From Galerina marginata (lineage: Eukaryota > Basidiomycota > Agaricomycetes > Agaricales > Galerinaceae): 64,000 nucleotides of DNA. The notes below the pieces were generated by a model. The model had not been told where the DNA came from. It saw only the letters and a list, made by a program, of their open reading frames with translations, and did no database searches. Positions within the stretch are counted from its first letter, which is position 1; each line of letters begins with the position of its first letter. The DNA lies in NCBI GenBank assembly GCA_023014335.1, contig JAECYW010000008.1:1736001-1800000 (forward strand), read 5' to 3'. This document shows, piece by piece, positions 12,001-21,760 of the stretch. Position numbers and translations under genes: made by a program.

Positions 12001-14486
12001 ATTCAGCTCTAGGTATTCAAACTGAGGCAATGAAAAAAAATGAACAAACCAATTTAGCTCAGGTTTATACTAGACTTGAAGGTGTTGAATATATTTTTCT
12101 TGATGAAGTTTCAATGTTATCATGTCTTGATCTTTATAAAATCAGTGCTCAGCTTGCTAAACTTAAAAATATTGTTGATAATCCATTTGGTGGTATGAAT
12201 ATGATTTTTGCTGGAGATTTTGCTCAACTAGCACCTGTTAAAGGTGCTTCTCTTTACAGTGGAGGAGTTGGTACTACAATTAATGCTGCTATGACAGAAC
12301 CTGGCCAGCAAACTGCAATAGGCAAAGCTTTATGGCATCAGATAACTACAGTTGTGATTTTGCGACAAAACATGAGACAAAGATTCCAATCTCCTGCAGA
12401 TACTAAACTTCGCACTGCTTTAGAAAATATGCGCTACGCAGCCTGTACAGCTTCTGATATTCAGTTTCTCAGAACAAGAATAGCTGGAAAAAGAAAAGAT
12501 CAGCCCAATATTGCTAGCTCATTATTCCGCAATGTCTCAATTATTCTAGGTTTAAATTCTGAAAAGGATAAAATCAATGATCTGGGATGTCAGAGGTTTG
12601 CAAAAGACACTGGTCAGACTTTAACTGATTTTTATTCTGTGGATACTATTGGTGAAAGTGTTCCACCTGAAACACTTAGACTTTTAAAAAGAAAAAATCC
12701 TCAAGCTAAAACAATCAGAAAAAAACAAGTCTCTCTTCCTTCAAAACTTCAAAATATTCTATGGAATATGAGATATTCAATGACTGAAACTGTTCCTGGA
12801 AAATTGTCTTTATGTTTTGGAATGCCAGTTATGATCCGCAATAATGATGCTACAGAATTATGTATCACACGTGGTCAAGAAGCTCATGTTGTAGGTTGGC
12901 AAGCTTCAAAAGGTGCTGAAAATCATTTGGTTCTTGATGTTTTATTTGTCAAACTTGATTCACCAGCTAAGACAATTCAACTTAAAGGTCTTCCTCAAAA
13001 TGTTGTTCCTTTAACTCGCTCTAGCAAGAGTGTTCTTTGTTCAGGTTTAAAATCTCCTATTTCAATTAATAGATCTCAAGTTTCTGTGCTTCCAAATTTT
13101 GCAATGACTGATTATGCTTCACAAGGAAAAACAAGAGAATACAATGTTGTAAATTTGAATAGTTGTAGAAGTCATATGGCTTATTACACTGCATTATCTA
13201 GAGGTTCAACTGCAGAAGGCACAATTATTCTTCAAGGCTTTGATGATCATAAAATTACATGTGGTATATCTGGTTATCTAAGACAAGAATTCAGAGAACT
13301 TGAGTTATTAGATGAGATTACTAGACTCAAATATCTTGATCAACTTCCTACTTCAATTACTGGAAATCTTAGAAATATTATCATAAGACAGTATCAACAA
13401 ATCAAAGGCACAGGTTATTGTCCACCTTGTATAGATAAAGCACTACAATGGTCTAAAGAAAAGCCAATGGAAAATACAGCAGCTGTTAAAGATAGTCCAT
13501 GGACTATTATCAATAAGAAGCCTGTGGTTTCAAAAGCTAAAACATTTGTTGCACAACATTTTCAGCCTGCCAAAGGTTCAATCCCAGTTAAAGTAAACAA
13601 TTTAAAGAGAAAAATAGAAGATACTGAAATACCTATAGTTCCATTAGAGGCTAAAAAAATAATTAAGACCAAAAAACCCAAAATTACTTATGATATTGAA
13701 CTTCAAGGCTTAAAATGGGATTCAGTCAATTATAGCTGTTCTTATGACTCATTGTTTACAATATTGTTCAATTTATGGTCTCAAAACAAAAAACAATGGA
13801 CCAAAGAGCTTAGTCAATATGGAGAATTTACACAAACTTTGGTAAAGGGATATAAAAATGTTCAAACTGGATCTCAAACATTATCTGCAGTTAGAGATTT
13901 GGTTAGACATGAATTAAAAACATCTCAACCAGATAAATTCCCTATAGGGCATACAGGAACTGATATCCGTGATCTTTTACAATCAATGTTCCAAAAGCCC
14001 AATCAGAAAGATATCAGTTATGAAAAGTGCAGTGATTGTAATTATGAAGCAAGTTCTCAAATTCAATCTCAATCTTTGATATTTATTACATGTTCTTCAC
14101 ATAAATCTACTCAGTCAAACTTTAAACACTGGCAAAACCAAAAGAAATATTGTGGACTATGTACTAAAAAAGTTTGTATCACAAGATATTTTACTATTTC
14201 ACCAAGTTTTATATGTTTTAGTTTGGAGGTTAAAAAGATTATAAGTAAATATATTAAAATTGAAAACCAAGACAAGAGTATAACTAGATTATCATTAAAA
14301 GGTATTATATATAGTGGAAGCAATCATTTTACATCAAGATTTATAGTTAATAATGAAATCTGGTACCATGATGGTATTTCTACTGGTGCTAAATGTATAA
14401 AAGAAGGACAGTTAGATGACTTTGAAGGAGATTTATTATTTAAGTGCAAAAAGAAAGAAGCAGTGGTTGTTATATATGGAGTATAA
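9051..14486 (+). CDS. Helentron Rep/PIF1-helicase/USP-like protease, C-terminal part (copy A)
   Basis: About 1,810 codons, the remainder of the Rep/helicase protein. Residues below are counted from the GTG at 9048. The HUH nuclease comprises the WFITLSPAD block, the metal-binding HLH (217-219), and the catalytic tyrosine motif YVTDYVTK (Tyr419, Tyr423). The PIF1-type helicase shows Walker A GGMGGTGKS (939-947), Walker B DEVSM (from 1019), a QNMRQ block, TDYASQGKT and YTALSRG. The C-terminus (about 1550-1812) resembles a ubiquitin-specific protease: Cys1564 in SCSYDSLF, His1760 in GSNHFTSRF, and a following WYHDG. This domain is a variation on the OTU protease known from animal Helentrons. The role is rolling-circle replication of the element in the nucleus. 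The protein is disabled in this copy by the upstream insertion. Confidence 0.9.
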   Translation, partial: PLVQKRHLLMYHDKRFQTDPNFPLIAFNHEQISQSTSRGRLVVQRSYFSEMANRLLNLNHSVLSNISKRLSLGERVKPETQEEKLCYKVIQDLDTIGGHVEGSLAGKKSMRNEIWSLISYIGAPSWFITLSPADSKHPICLYFADKDIEFKPEICLPDEAYRLVAQNPVAAARFFHFMCETFIKHVLGVGNNSPGLYGKTNAYYGTVEQQGRLTLHLHLLLWIKNSLSPQEIRDRIMDTTSDFQKQMVEYLESVHQGELLNEKTLADILASFKSKQEQTGYSDPTKTMPKPPPELCKSKNCTDCSKCKELNEWWVKFEEETNDILARSNRHDCRTDIETKDGRSVRKGCKNSKGECKARFPRDIVENTMVEPLTGALKLKKGESWMNTFTPALSYLIRANTDVTSLLSGTSVKAVVAYVTDYVTKPGLTTYSIFDTVRQIFSKNSELLGGSSSRQETARALMTKMVNSLTSKMEIGSPMASLYLLGNPDHYTQHKFIKFYWRLYVRKVRDAWGDNDKEESPEKVVLDKNLGDYVGLSKVDDYIYCPNIHKNITLYEWIRRSETTRRSKKNLKKFDSLQDILNGQLDNIEEEELNEELDSNDELDIISQVGGGKSSQSDDELNIQNSTINKPAETSLNIKYNFLPGHPLYRTHEVVYKTNDPLVVPVFLGGILPRSDQGDREYYCSTMLTLFKPWRTGRDLKLENQTWDEAFNAFKFAKHQNQLMKNFNLRYECNDARDDYSAKLKKGAAQKNSIFGSWIDSEQTLNELDQTALDYTDDGPLASFDNEQDMSELLINDAAKTEEMAQIEKVVQNIGWLDSSKDNTIKPDSTFKPTENFNSSEWNSIVDAAKKDVIAQRMKDLPSGINKSTDNHESHDEVVVSDISYINKDFQAEKLNEQKFIDDTVSKFSLNTEQERAFRIVANHATLHKTEPLKMYLGGMGGTGKSQVIKALIAFFELRKEKHRIMILAPTGSAAALLKGSTYHSALGIQTEAMKKNEQTNLAQVYTRLEGVEYIFLDEVSMLSCLDLYKISAQLAKLKNIVDNPFGGMNMIFAGDFAQLAPVKGASLYSGGVGTTINAAMTEPGQQTAIGKALWHQITTVVILRQNMRQRFQSPADTKLRTALENMRYAACTASDIQFLRTRIAGKRKDQPNIASSLFRNVSIILGLNSEKDKINDLGCQRFAKDTGQTLTDFYSVDTIGESVPPETLRLLKRKNPQAKTIRKKQVSLPSKLQNILWNMRYSMTETVPGKLSLCFGMPVMIRNNDATELCITRGQEAHVVGWQASKGAENHLVLDVLFVKLDSPAKTIQLKGLPQNVVPLTRSSKSVLCSGLKSPISINRSQVSVLPNFAMTDYASQGKTREYNVVNLNSCRSHMAYYTALSRGSTAEGTIILQGFDDHKITCGISGYLRQEFRELELLDEITRLKYLDQLPTSITGNLRNIIIRQYQQIKGTGYCPPCIDKALQWSKEKPMENTAAVKDSPWTIINKKPVVSKAKTFVAQHFQPAKGSIPVKVNNLKRKIEDTEIPIVPLEAKKIIKTKKPKITYDIELQGLKWDSVNYSCSYDSLFTILFNLWSQNKKQWTKELSQYGEFTQTLVKGYKNVQTGSQTLSAVRDLVRHELKTSQPDKFPIGHTGTDIRDLLQSMFQKPNQKDISYEKCSDCNYEASSQIQSQSLIFITCSSHKSTQSNFKHWQNQKKYCGLCTKKVCITRYFTISPSFICFSLEVKKIISKYIKIENQDKSITRLSLKGIIYSGSNHFTSRFIVNNEIWYHDGISTGAKCIKEGQLDDFEGDLLFKCKKKEAVVVIYGV

Positions 14487-14660
14487 ATTGATAATAATTA
14501 TACAGAGCTGATAATATACTGGTAGTTTGTAGAGTAATTTAGTTTAATTGCTAATTAGCTTTTTTCTAACTAATGTAGTTTAATTCAAACAGTTAAAAGG
14601 ATATTTGTAACAAGTGTACTATTATAGATAAGAAGCAGCAAAGAAAAAGAACTCGTTTTT

Positions 14661-14678
14661 GCCATGCGAAGCAATGGC
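14661..14678 (+). other. 3'-terminal hairpin of Helentron copy A
   Basis: The 18 bases GCCATGCGAAGCAATGGC fold into a 7-bp stem with one bulged A and a GAA loop, 11 bases before the element end. The short elements at 15103, 18879 and (reversed) 22661 carry the same hairpin with loop GCA, although the stem is weakened in two of them. In Helitron-type transposition such a hairpin marks the end of replication. Confidence 0.75.
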
Positions 14679-14871
14679 CTCTAAACAAGTTTCCTAGAGG
14701 AGAAATTACAGCAACCACCACACACAGTCTCATTCTTGTTCGCACTCTTGGACATCAACACGCAATACGCAACGAGAGAGGCAGGACAGTATCGCGTCCA
14801 GCACTAGCCCTGAATTGCGGCTGGACCCTCAGTGATTGAGCTCAATAGTTGTGATTCTTGTGAATACACCC

Positions 14872-15642
14872 ATGACAAACAATAACGAGGCCTTCAAAAC
14901 ACCTGCACTCCCCACAATGCCTGCAACCACATATCCAAATACAACAAGCAATACATCCCAACCTGAGAGCTCATTCTTCTAGCCTCATCTTCCAATGTGG
15001 CCATTCCTTTTTCTGCTTGTTCACAGGATTCCACTACCAGAACGTCCACTGGCTCCAGTCCAGTACCTACAGGTGAACCCAAAGGGCTACACAATTTGCA
15101 TTACAAGTTCTTACGTAGTAAAAGAACTTGTTTTCCGGCCTGCATAGCAGGCAGAAAACATTCCTAACGCAATGGTTGGAAATTCTCCCACTGCTATAGT
15201 GACCCTGCATGGTTTCTGTATCTCAGCCATTACTGGGCCAATTTTTATGATCTTGGTATCAAAAAAATCGTAAAAATCAGGGCCTTCCTGGTCACGTGAC
15301 CAGGCTGTTTTAGGCTTGTTAGAACCGCCTCATTTTTCTGCTTTTTTTGAGTATAAGATCATCCTAATAGCTTCAGATTTGAGCGGACTATGTAATATTT
15401 ACTTATTTAACCTTTATTTATAGTCGGCCTCACCTAGAAAGTAAGAACTTGTTTTTGCCATGCGCAGCAATGGCCTCTGAGCAAGTACTTCTGAACCAAA
15501 CACCACCCAGTCACCAGAAGCCCCACCTAGCACGCCGACTGAGTTGCCAAGTCACCAATGGGCTTTGCCCAACATCAGCCACCTCCACCACCAGAGCCAG
15601 CACCACTCCTGTCACCGCACCCACTGCCTGAAGTCCCATACC
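14872..15642 (+). pseudogene. Broken proline/threonine-rich gene, interrupted by a short Helentron
   Basis: From ATG 14872 the sequence reads as a Thr/Pro/Asn-rich protein start, and a plausible intron ends in TTCACAG near 15027. More Pro/Ser/Thr coding follows to 15102. A 383-bp Helentron-derived element (15103-15485) then intervenes. Past it, the sequence continues with a strongly proline-rich reading (PPPPPEPAP near 15585) up to about 15642, where repeat family X begins. It may be the first part of the coiled-coil gene at 16.7-18.0 kb. The exon joins are uncertain and no function can be assigned. Confidence 0.35.
15103..15485 (+). mobile_element. Short non-autonomous Helentron (383 bp), copy 1
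   Basis: Begins ACAAGTTCTTACGTAG and has the matching subterminal half AAGAACTTGT near the 3' end, followed by hairpin GCCATGCGCAGCAATGGC and a tail ending in GCAAG. It lies between two host T bases with no target duplication. This is the asymmetric inverted-repeat plan of Helitron2/Helentron elements. It has no coding capacity. The last 40 bases are nearly the same as those of the autonomous copies A and B, which makes them the likely source of its transposition proteins. Confidence 0.85.
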
Positions 15643-16617
15643 TGTTGCCACTACCTCGATGTGTAAATAATGGTAACTTGCCCAAGGAGGACTTTGCATC
15701 AGAAAGGTAAACTGCCCTACTTGGTAAGTTGATGATCAACGGTCAACTTACCAAGGACTGTAAATTGACCATGTACTAATATTTGGCTTATATCTCAATA
15801 AGGAAAGAAGACACAGCCACAATTTTGATGGATTCAGGGTCGTGTAGCTAATTACGTCATTTTTTATCAGAGGCACAGCCACATCTGAGTGCATTTGAGA
15901 AAGGCTCGGCAAAGTGGCTTTACTTTTTGACAGCTTGGGCAGTTTACCAAGCCATCTCTGAATGTGCTTGGATGTGGCTGCACCTCTGACAAAAAATGTG
16001 CTGCCAAGCCATCTGACCCTGAATCCATCAAAATTTTGTGCCTAGCGATTTTCCCACAGTGAAAAATGCCAAAAAACTAAAAAAAAAAAAGCTGGCAGTA
16101 AGAAATTTTGGCTGATGGGAAAATTTCCCAAAAAAGAAAGAGGATCTCAAAAAGAAGGTAATCTATTTTTAGACCCTACTAAAATTTAAATCACATGACT
16201 AGATACCTTCCTCATTAAAATATAAGGCTTTTAGTGTTAATTAATAAATTAAAGGACTTAGCACAAATGCTGCTAAGTCTAAAATTAGCTAGCTGACTAA
16301 ATACTGCCATTTTAGGCAATTGTATTTTGATTGCCTTTTATATCATGGATGCAGTGGCCCTGAGAGCTTTTATTTATATTTGTTTACATTTGAGGCCATA
16401 AAATTACATAAATGTGCAACAAGCATGTAAATAGAGGCAAATTCAAAGTCATGTGATCTGAATTGATGCCATCAATCACCAAATAAATACCCTATGTATA
16501 TACATACATACGAGAGCAACATCATAGCACATTGTAGTCTGATATGTAGGCAGACTGTTGGTAAACTGCTGTTGGGCAGTTTACCTACCTGATGTCTTCA
16601 ACTAGTGGCATAGGCTG
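15643..16617. repeat. Foldback/MITE-like repeat family X, copy 1
   Basis: About 975 bp, with a second copy at about 24129-25125. The ends carry inverted repeats built around TTGCCCAAGGAGGACTTTGC and GGTAAACTGCCC. The interior also folds back: CACAGCCACATC near 15870 pairs with GGATGTGGCTG near 15970, flanked by GGATTCAGGGTC/GACCCTGAATCC. It includes an A-rich run (16078-16090) and no ORF of note. It lies between the two pieces of a broken gene. Confidence 0.65.
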
Positions 16618-16740
16618 AGTCCCAGAATTATTAATTTTTGACTCAGCTCCTCCAACCGTTGAACTCATTCTAGATAGAAAATTCACGATATGGAGTGAAG
16701 TAACCATGTTGGTTTTCCTTTAATGTCTTATCAATCATTT

Positions 16741-18023
16741 CTAACCCTAAACTGCATTCAAAAGCATAGCAAATTGTATCAAAGCCCTTGACCGTCTTAC
16801 CATGTTGGAAGAAGAATGCCAAGCCACCCTCCAGGTTGTCCAGAGCCAATTCTACATCACTCTTTCAGAGGAAACAAAGTGCATCTCACAAAAAAACTTG
16901 GTATCTTTGTTCAACAGCTCAAAGATGCCAAGCAAGCATACAAAGAATCCCGACAAAAACTTGTCAACACCGATTCTTGGCCTATTGTACCTCCTCACTC
17001 TGCGAACACTGCCATGGAAGATTTAACGGAAATTGCCAGATATGTGAAGGAGCTGAACAACACAGCAATGGAAATGAAGGCGGCCCTCGGAGACATCAGC
17101 TCATTCAGACCCCCCCCACCCCCTCCTCTCTTTCTACTTGCCAATTCTGACAATGAGGATATGGAGGCGGACCAGCTCTCCAACAAACTGGCCATGAACA
17201 GGTGTTTGCAGAAAAGACAGCGGACGATGCAAGACCTGAACAGGCCTTCACAAGGGCAGGCTGATACCAGCACATATGACATACCAACAAAGGAGGAGAT
17301 GGACAACTATCTTGACAAACTTGTAGTGCTTGACAAGACCATGCAGACGCTCAGAAATGATGTCATAGGGCACGATCATGAGGCACATGAGGAGCTCAAG
17401 GAGGTGATTGAGATGAAGTTTGAAGAGCTCACACTTGCTCAGTCTGAATTGCATAAGGCGCAGGAAAAAAAAAGGAGGGAGAAGGAAAAGGATAGGAAGA
17501 GGCGGCTTGTGGAGGTGAAGGCAGAGGCGGACCTCATGGGTGACCAAGTCGCCAAGTTGTCTGTTGAGATTGATGAGCTGCACTTGCGGGTGGGCAAGCT
17601 TGAAGGCAACCTTGCAATGGAAAAGAAGCAAAGACAGGTAGCTTTTCTGCAAGTATTAGAGGTATAAAAACTGCTCATTCAAGTTTGTCAAGTAAACCAA
17701 TTAATGTCATCTCTCCCAGGTTGAAGAACAGCTCAAAATCAGCACCACCATCCAAGAGACCCAGCAATGTGCCATCAAAACTCTCAAAGCCGTTTATAAA
17801 GCATACACCTTCACCACCCAATCTCCTTCTTCCCCAGCTCCTCCAGTGACACCATTGCCACACTTCATACTACAGGCGCTTGAGGGGCAGCTCATCAACA
17901 CCATGCGCACTTCAGTGCAGCCACTTGGGAAAGAGCTGCGGCGGGATGTGGAGGCGCTGCTGCTGGATAAGAACAAGGAGCTGTATGGGACGGTGGAGAC
18001 AATGCTTGGGCAGAAGATGAATT
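16741..18023 (+). pseudogene. Coiled-coil protein gene, frameshifted and truncated
   Basis: The reading starts near 16770 (IKALDRLTMLEEECQATLQ) and changes frame at a run of seven A near 16889-16897, continuing as KLGIFVQQLKDAKQAYKESR. A long frame then runs to about 17640. It is mostly charged helix with heptad-like spacing, interrupted by a proline run (17110-17125). A probable intron ends in CCCAG near 17720, and the frame resumes with VEEQLKISTTIQETQQ until 18023, where a short Helentron cuts it. Repeat X lies just upstream. The homopolymer shift may be a real mutation or a sequencing error. Family unknown; a structural or scaffold role is only a guess from the coiled coil. Confidence 0.5.
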
Positions 18024-18878
18024 ACAAGTTCTTACATAGTAAAAGAACTTGTTTTCCGGCCTGCATAGCAGGCAGAAATGATTCCTAATGCAAGCATTCA
18101 AATTTCTCCCACTCATACAGTGACCCTGCATGATTTCTGTATCTCAGCCATTACTGGGCCAATTTTCATGATCTTGGTATCAAAAAAATTGTAAAAATCA
18201 GGGCTTTCATGTGGCATGTGTATCCAGGGATGATCAGGTCATGTGACCTGTTCACACGACCCAAAAAGCGCAAATTTGTGTGAATTTACACTTGAAACTG
18301 AGTTCAGTGAGCTAGATATACTAAAATATGTTACCCAGACCAATCTAGAATAATGTACAAATATTTACATATGTTTTGCAATGATGTCATGGTGTCCAAA
18401 TCTGGCAAACAGCCAGCTTAACTCAATAAAAATTGCAAAATTGGTGTTAAACTGACTGGATAACCCATGAAAGACACACCAAACATTGCAAAACATGACC
18501 AAATGACTTGAATATAATGTTCTAGATGCTTACATAATCAAACTCACAGCAGAACTTTGTGCAAGTGCCTTGAAATCAGTTGATGCACCTAGTTAGACCA
18601 AAATATTCTCAGGGATATGTCATGTGATATGTGTGCACAGACCATCTCTTAGGTAAAAAAACATCATTAGTATTTTTATTTTATTTTAATGCCTTTAAAA
18701 TCTCTTAAAATGGCTTATTTACTATGTATTTCAAACAATATTCCACATTTAGTAAGTCACATGAAGCTGTGACAATACATATGTGACATTATTTTGTAGC
18801 CCTAATTTTTCTGATAATTACACAACTTATTTCAAGGCAATCTGATAAAAACTAAGCAATGTATGAATTAATCTTGTT
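18024..18878 (+). mobile_element. Helentron-derived element with 5' end only
   Basis: Starts ACAAGTTCTTACATAG after a T and is close to the first 200 bases of the 383-bp element at 15103. From about 18220 the interior is different and the standard 3' hairpin is not found before the next element starts at 18879. It is either a longer family variant that lost its 3' end or a target of the second element. Confidence 0.65.
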
Positions 18879-19260
18879 ACAAGTTCTTATGTATTAAAAG
18901 AACTTGTTTTCTACACTTGATAGCAGAAGGAAATGGTTCCTACCAAAACCAATGGAAATTCCCCACTGCTATAGTGACCCTGCATGGTTTCTGTATCTCA
19001 GCCATTACTGGGCCAATTTTTATGATCTTGGTATCAAAAAATCATAAAAATCAGGGCCTTCCTGGTCACGTGACCAGTTGATTTTAGGCTTGTTATAACT
19101 GCCTCATTTTTCTGCTTTTTTGAATATAAGATCATCCCAATCAGTTCAGATTTGAGTGGATTATGCATTATTTACTTATTTAATATATATTTATGTTGTA
19201 ACATGCACCCACAAAGTAAGAACTTGTTTTTGCCATGCGCAGCAATGACCTCTGACCAAG
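18879..19260 (+). mobile_element. Short non-autonomous Helentron (382 bp), copy 2
   Basis: Starts ACAAGTTCTTATGTAT after T and ends ...CTCTGACCAAG before T. The length and interior match the element at 15103. The hairpin has one base change (AATGAC instead of AATGGC) that weakens the outer stem pair, so this copy is somewhat older. It truncates the LTR of a copia element on its right. Confidence 0.85.
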
Positions 19261-19439
19261 TCTTTATATATGAAAATGAGCAATATATGCAAATGGGGAA
19301 AGAAGTGATAAGAATCTGATAAAGATCACATAAAGAACTACATAAATGAAGTATGTTCTGATAAGGATCTAATCTAAGCTGATAAGATAAGATAGAAAGA
19401 ATAGAATGTTGTCGAGAGTGGGAAAGCAGCTTTAACACA
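19261..19439 (-). repeat. Partial 3' LTR of the copia element
   Basis: On minus, a purine tract (AGAGGGGG) is followed by TGTGTTAAAGCTGC, the expected join of polypurine tract and LTR for Ty1/copia elements. It lies just downstream of the RNase H frame. The LTR is cut at 19261 by the short Helentron. Confidence 0.55.
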
Positions 19440-19483
19440 CCCCCTCTGATTTGGCCATTCTCCAGAACACAAGAAATATTGGC

Positions 19484-20235
19484 CTAAGGCCTAAGACCCA
19501 TTTGTTTTCTGCAAAATGCAACTTTGGAAGGTGAAAGAGGTTTGGTAAGAAGATCTGCAACTTGTTCATCAGTTGAGATGAAGGATAGTGAAATAAGTCC
19601 AATAGCAACAATGTCCCTGAGCCAGTAAAACCGCAAGTCCAAGTGCTTCATACGCCCATGGTGTTCAGGATTCTTGGAAACACTGAGAGTACCCTGGTTA
19701 TCAACATGCATAATAGAAGGCTGGGTGATAGTGTGCCCAAATTCATGAAGAATATTACGCATCCAACATATCTCCTTGCCAGCCTCTACTGCAGCTACAT
19801 ATTCAGCCTCTGTTGTAGACAGTGCAATAATGCCTTGGAGCTTGCTTGACCAGCCAATTGAACTACCAGCCATAGTGATAACATAACCACTTGTGGACTT
19901 TCCAGTATCAACAGAATCACCATGAGCAGAGTCAGTAAATGTAATGAATGGTTCTTGACCCTGTTCACCACAATACTGTAACTTATACTCAAGAGTGCCT
20001 TTAAGATATCTGAATAGGTGCTTGACAGCAGCCCAGTGTTTGGGGCCAGGATTGGAGTTGAAGCATGCCAAATAGGCCACAGTGTAAGCAATGTCTGGGC
20101 GGGTCATTGTAGCCAAGTACTGCAAAGAGCCAACTGCACTGAGGTATGGGACATTGCACATTTGTTTCACCTCTTCTGCATTTTGAAGACCCATGGTTTT
20201 GGACAATATAATTCCAGTAGCCATTGGTGTTTGGA
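19484..20235 (-). pseudogene. Ty1/copia Pol fragment: RT end and RNase H
   Basis: About 246 codons with the typical copia ending: PYLSAVGSLQYLATMTRPDI, TDSAHGDSVDTGKSTSGYV, the catalytic-site region ALSTTEAEYVA, and a C-terminal LLTKPL. The frame is intact and ends with a stop at 19484, but everything upstream (Gag, integrase, most of RT) is missing. At 20236 the frame runs into a foldback-type element whose tip CACTTCAGTG resembles that of the 5,962-bp element. This is a dead remnant. Confidence 0.85.
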
Positions 20236-21520
20236 CACTTCAGTGACCCACTAAACATAACCTACTAGGTTGATTAATTTCTGATAGAAAATACAATCTA
20301 AAGGAGGCTCTGAAACATTTTTCAGAAACATTTTTGAGCCAAATATTTCTGTAGAATAAATATTTGTTTTCTCAAATGCAATAATGTTTTTGTGACATCC
20401 AGAAATGTTTTGTTCTTAGAAAATATATTTATTGTTGATATGGTGGCAGGGGTCCTTCTACTAAAATATTTTCTGGGCATTTCTATAAAACATTATCTAT
20501 ACAATATTAATACTGTATGTAGGATTAGTTTCAAATGTAAAGTAGATATATGAGTAGATAAACAAGTAACTAAATATACTGATATTCAAAAATATTATAA
20601 ATTGAAAAAAAAAAAATCTAAATAATGAAATTTTCTAAATCAGATTGACCATCAAATGATTTGACCAGTTACAAAATGCAATAGGAATTGTTGATATGTA
20701 CTGCATTGTATAGGGGTGAAAGAAATAGATGTTTTATAAAATATCAAAACGTTAAAAATGTTAAAATAGTGAAAAACTGAGCAATTCAAAGGATAATATC
20801 TCTTAATTTTAACATCATTTTGTAGCTCTGAATTTTTTTAATTTTCTGATATTTAAATCAGGGCAATCAGATAAAAACTGAGCAAGTTATAGTCAAATTA
20901 CATTTCAAAAGAAAAGTGTTCAAAAGTGTATGATACTAACAGATTCTAGATCTAAAAAAATAGCTCTATACTTTTTATTAATAGACCCTGACCTGAAAAT
21001 GCCTTTTTTGAAACTAGTTCTATTTATAGATCAGACTCAAATGTATGAACTATTTTTATTCCCTGCTCTAATCTAAGCTGTTTTTATTCATAGATTAATG
21101 CTTAAATCTTCTTTATAATAATTTCTTTATACACTATTTTTAGACACCAAGTACAACTTCAAATTTTGACACTGTTTCTATTTATAGATGAGCCTTTTTG
21201 AAACTATTTTTAGACACCAACTATCAATTCCAAATTCTATAAATCTTTTTATTTATAACTTATTAGTCAGGTATATAAACTTGATGCAGTTCTATTTTTA
21301 GAAGTATGTCTATTTTTAAAACTAAGATCTTGAAATATTTTGGAATGCTTTCTATTTTTAGCTGGACCCTGAAATTCCTTTTTGGGAGCTATTTCTATTT
21401 ATAGTCTTATCAGCTATTTTTAGAACAGGTCTTGTTTTGCCCATATCTCACTGAAAAATGTAAATATTAATATGATTTAAATTGTCAAATAGTTTAAAAA
21501 TATATTACTTTCCTTTGAGA
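20236..21520. mobile_element. Diverged relative of the 5,962-bp foldback element (left arm only)
   Basis: Begins CACTTCAGTGACCC at the copia break. It shares ordered blocks with the large foldback: a GGCAGGGGTCC motif near 20450, the segment around 20650-20930 (GACCAGTTACAAAATG ... GAGCAAGTTATAGTC), and many CTATTTTTAGA/CTATTTATAGA motifs to about 21430. No matching right end carrying the candidate duplication TGTTTGGA could be paired. No coding sequence. Confidence 0.55.
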
Positions 21521-21524
21521 TACT

Positions 21525-21760
21525 CTTTCCTTTTTGGGAAATTTTCCCATCTGCCAAATCTGATTTCAAGAAGCCTGATAACGATTTTGATGCAGCTAAT
21601 AGCTCAATAAGGAATAAGGATAAAATTATAATTTAAATAGATTTAAAATTGCCCTGATGAGTAGTACAGCTTTTGTTACTAGCACAGCCACATCCAATCA
21701 CTCTTGGAAATTCACTTTTATTTGATTAATTTCCTAGTTAGTCACGCTATCTATTTTTGG
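21525..21760. repeat. Fragment of foldback family Y
   Basis: The blocks TTTTGGGAAATTTTCCCATC, AAGCCTGATAACGATTTT and GCTCAATAAGGAA, followed by CACAGCCACATCC, occur in the same order in the Y element at 29746-30799. The partner arm is absent, so this is a partial copy. Confidence 0.45.

Larger units (their letters stand above)
1..14689 (+). mobile_element. Helentron (Helitron2-type) copy A, left end outside window
   Basis: This is a large rolling-circle-type transposon. Its right (3') end is at 14689, defined by comparison with copy B (34064 onward, inverse orientation). The two copies agree almost base for base until the sequence CTCTAAACAAG and then diverge completely. The end has the Helentron layout: a subterminal AGAACTCG inverted-repeat half, a hairpin at 14661-14678, an 11-base tail, and a T as the next host base. 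Inside are the end of a JmjC-type gene and the Rep/helicase gene, both on plus. A 5,962-bp foldback element (3089-9050) splits the Rep/helicase frame. The only differences from copy B that I found are single-base transitions, so the copies separated recently. Superfamily assignment rests on the 3' end structure and the protein; the 5' end is not visible. Confidence 0.85.
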
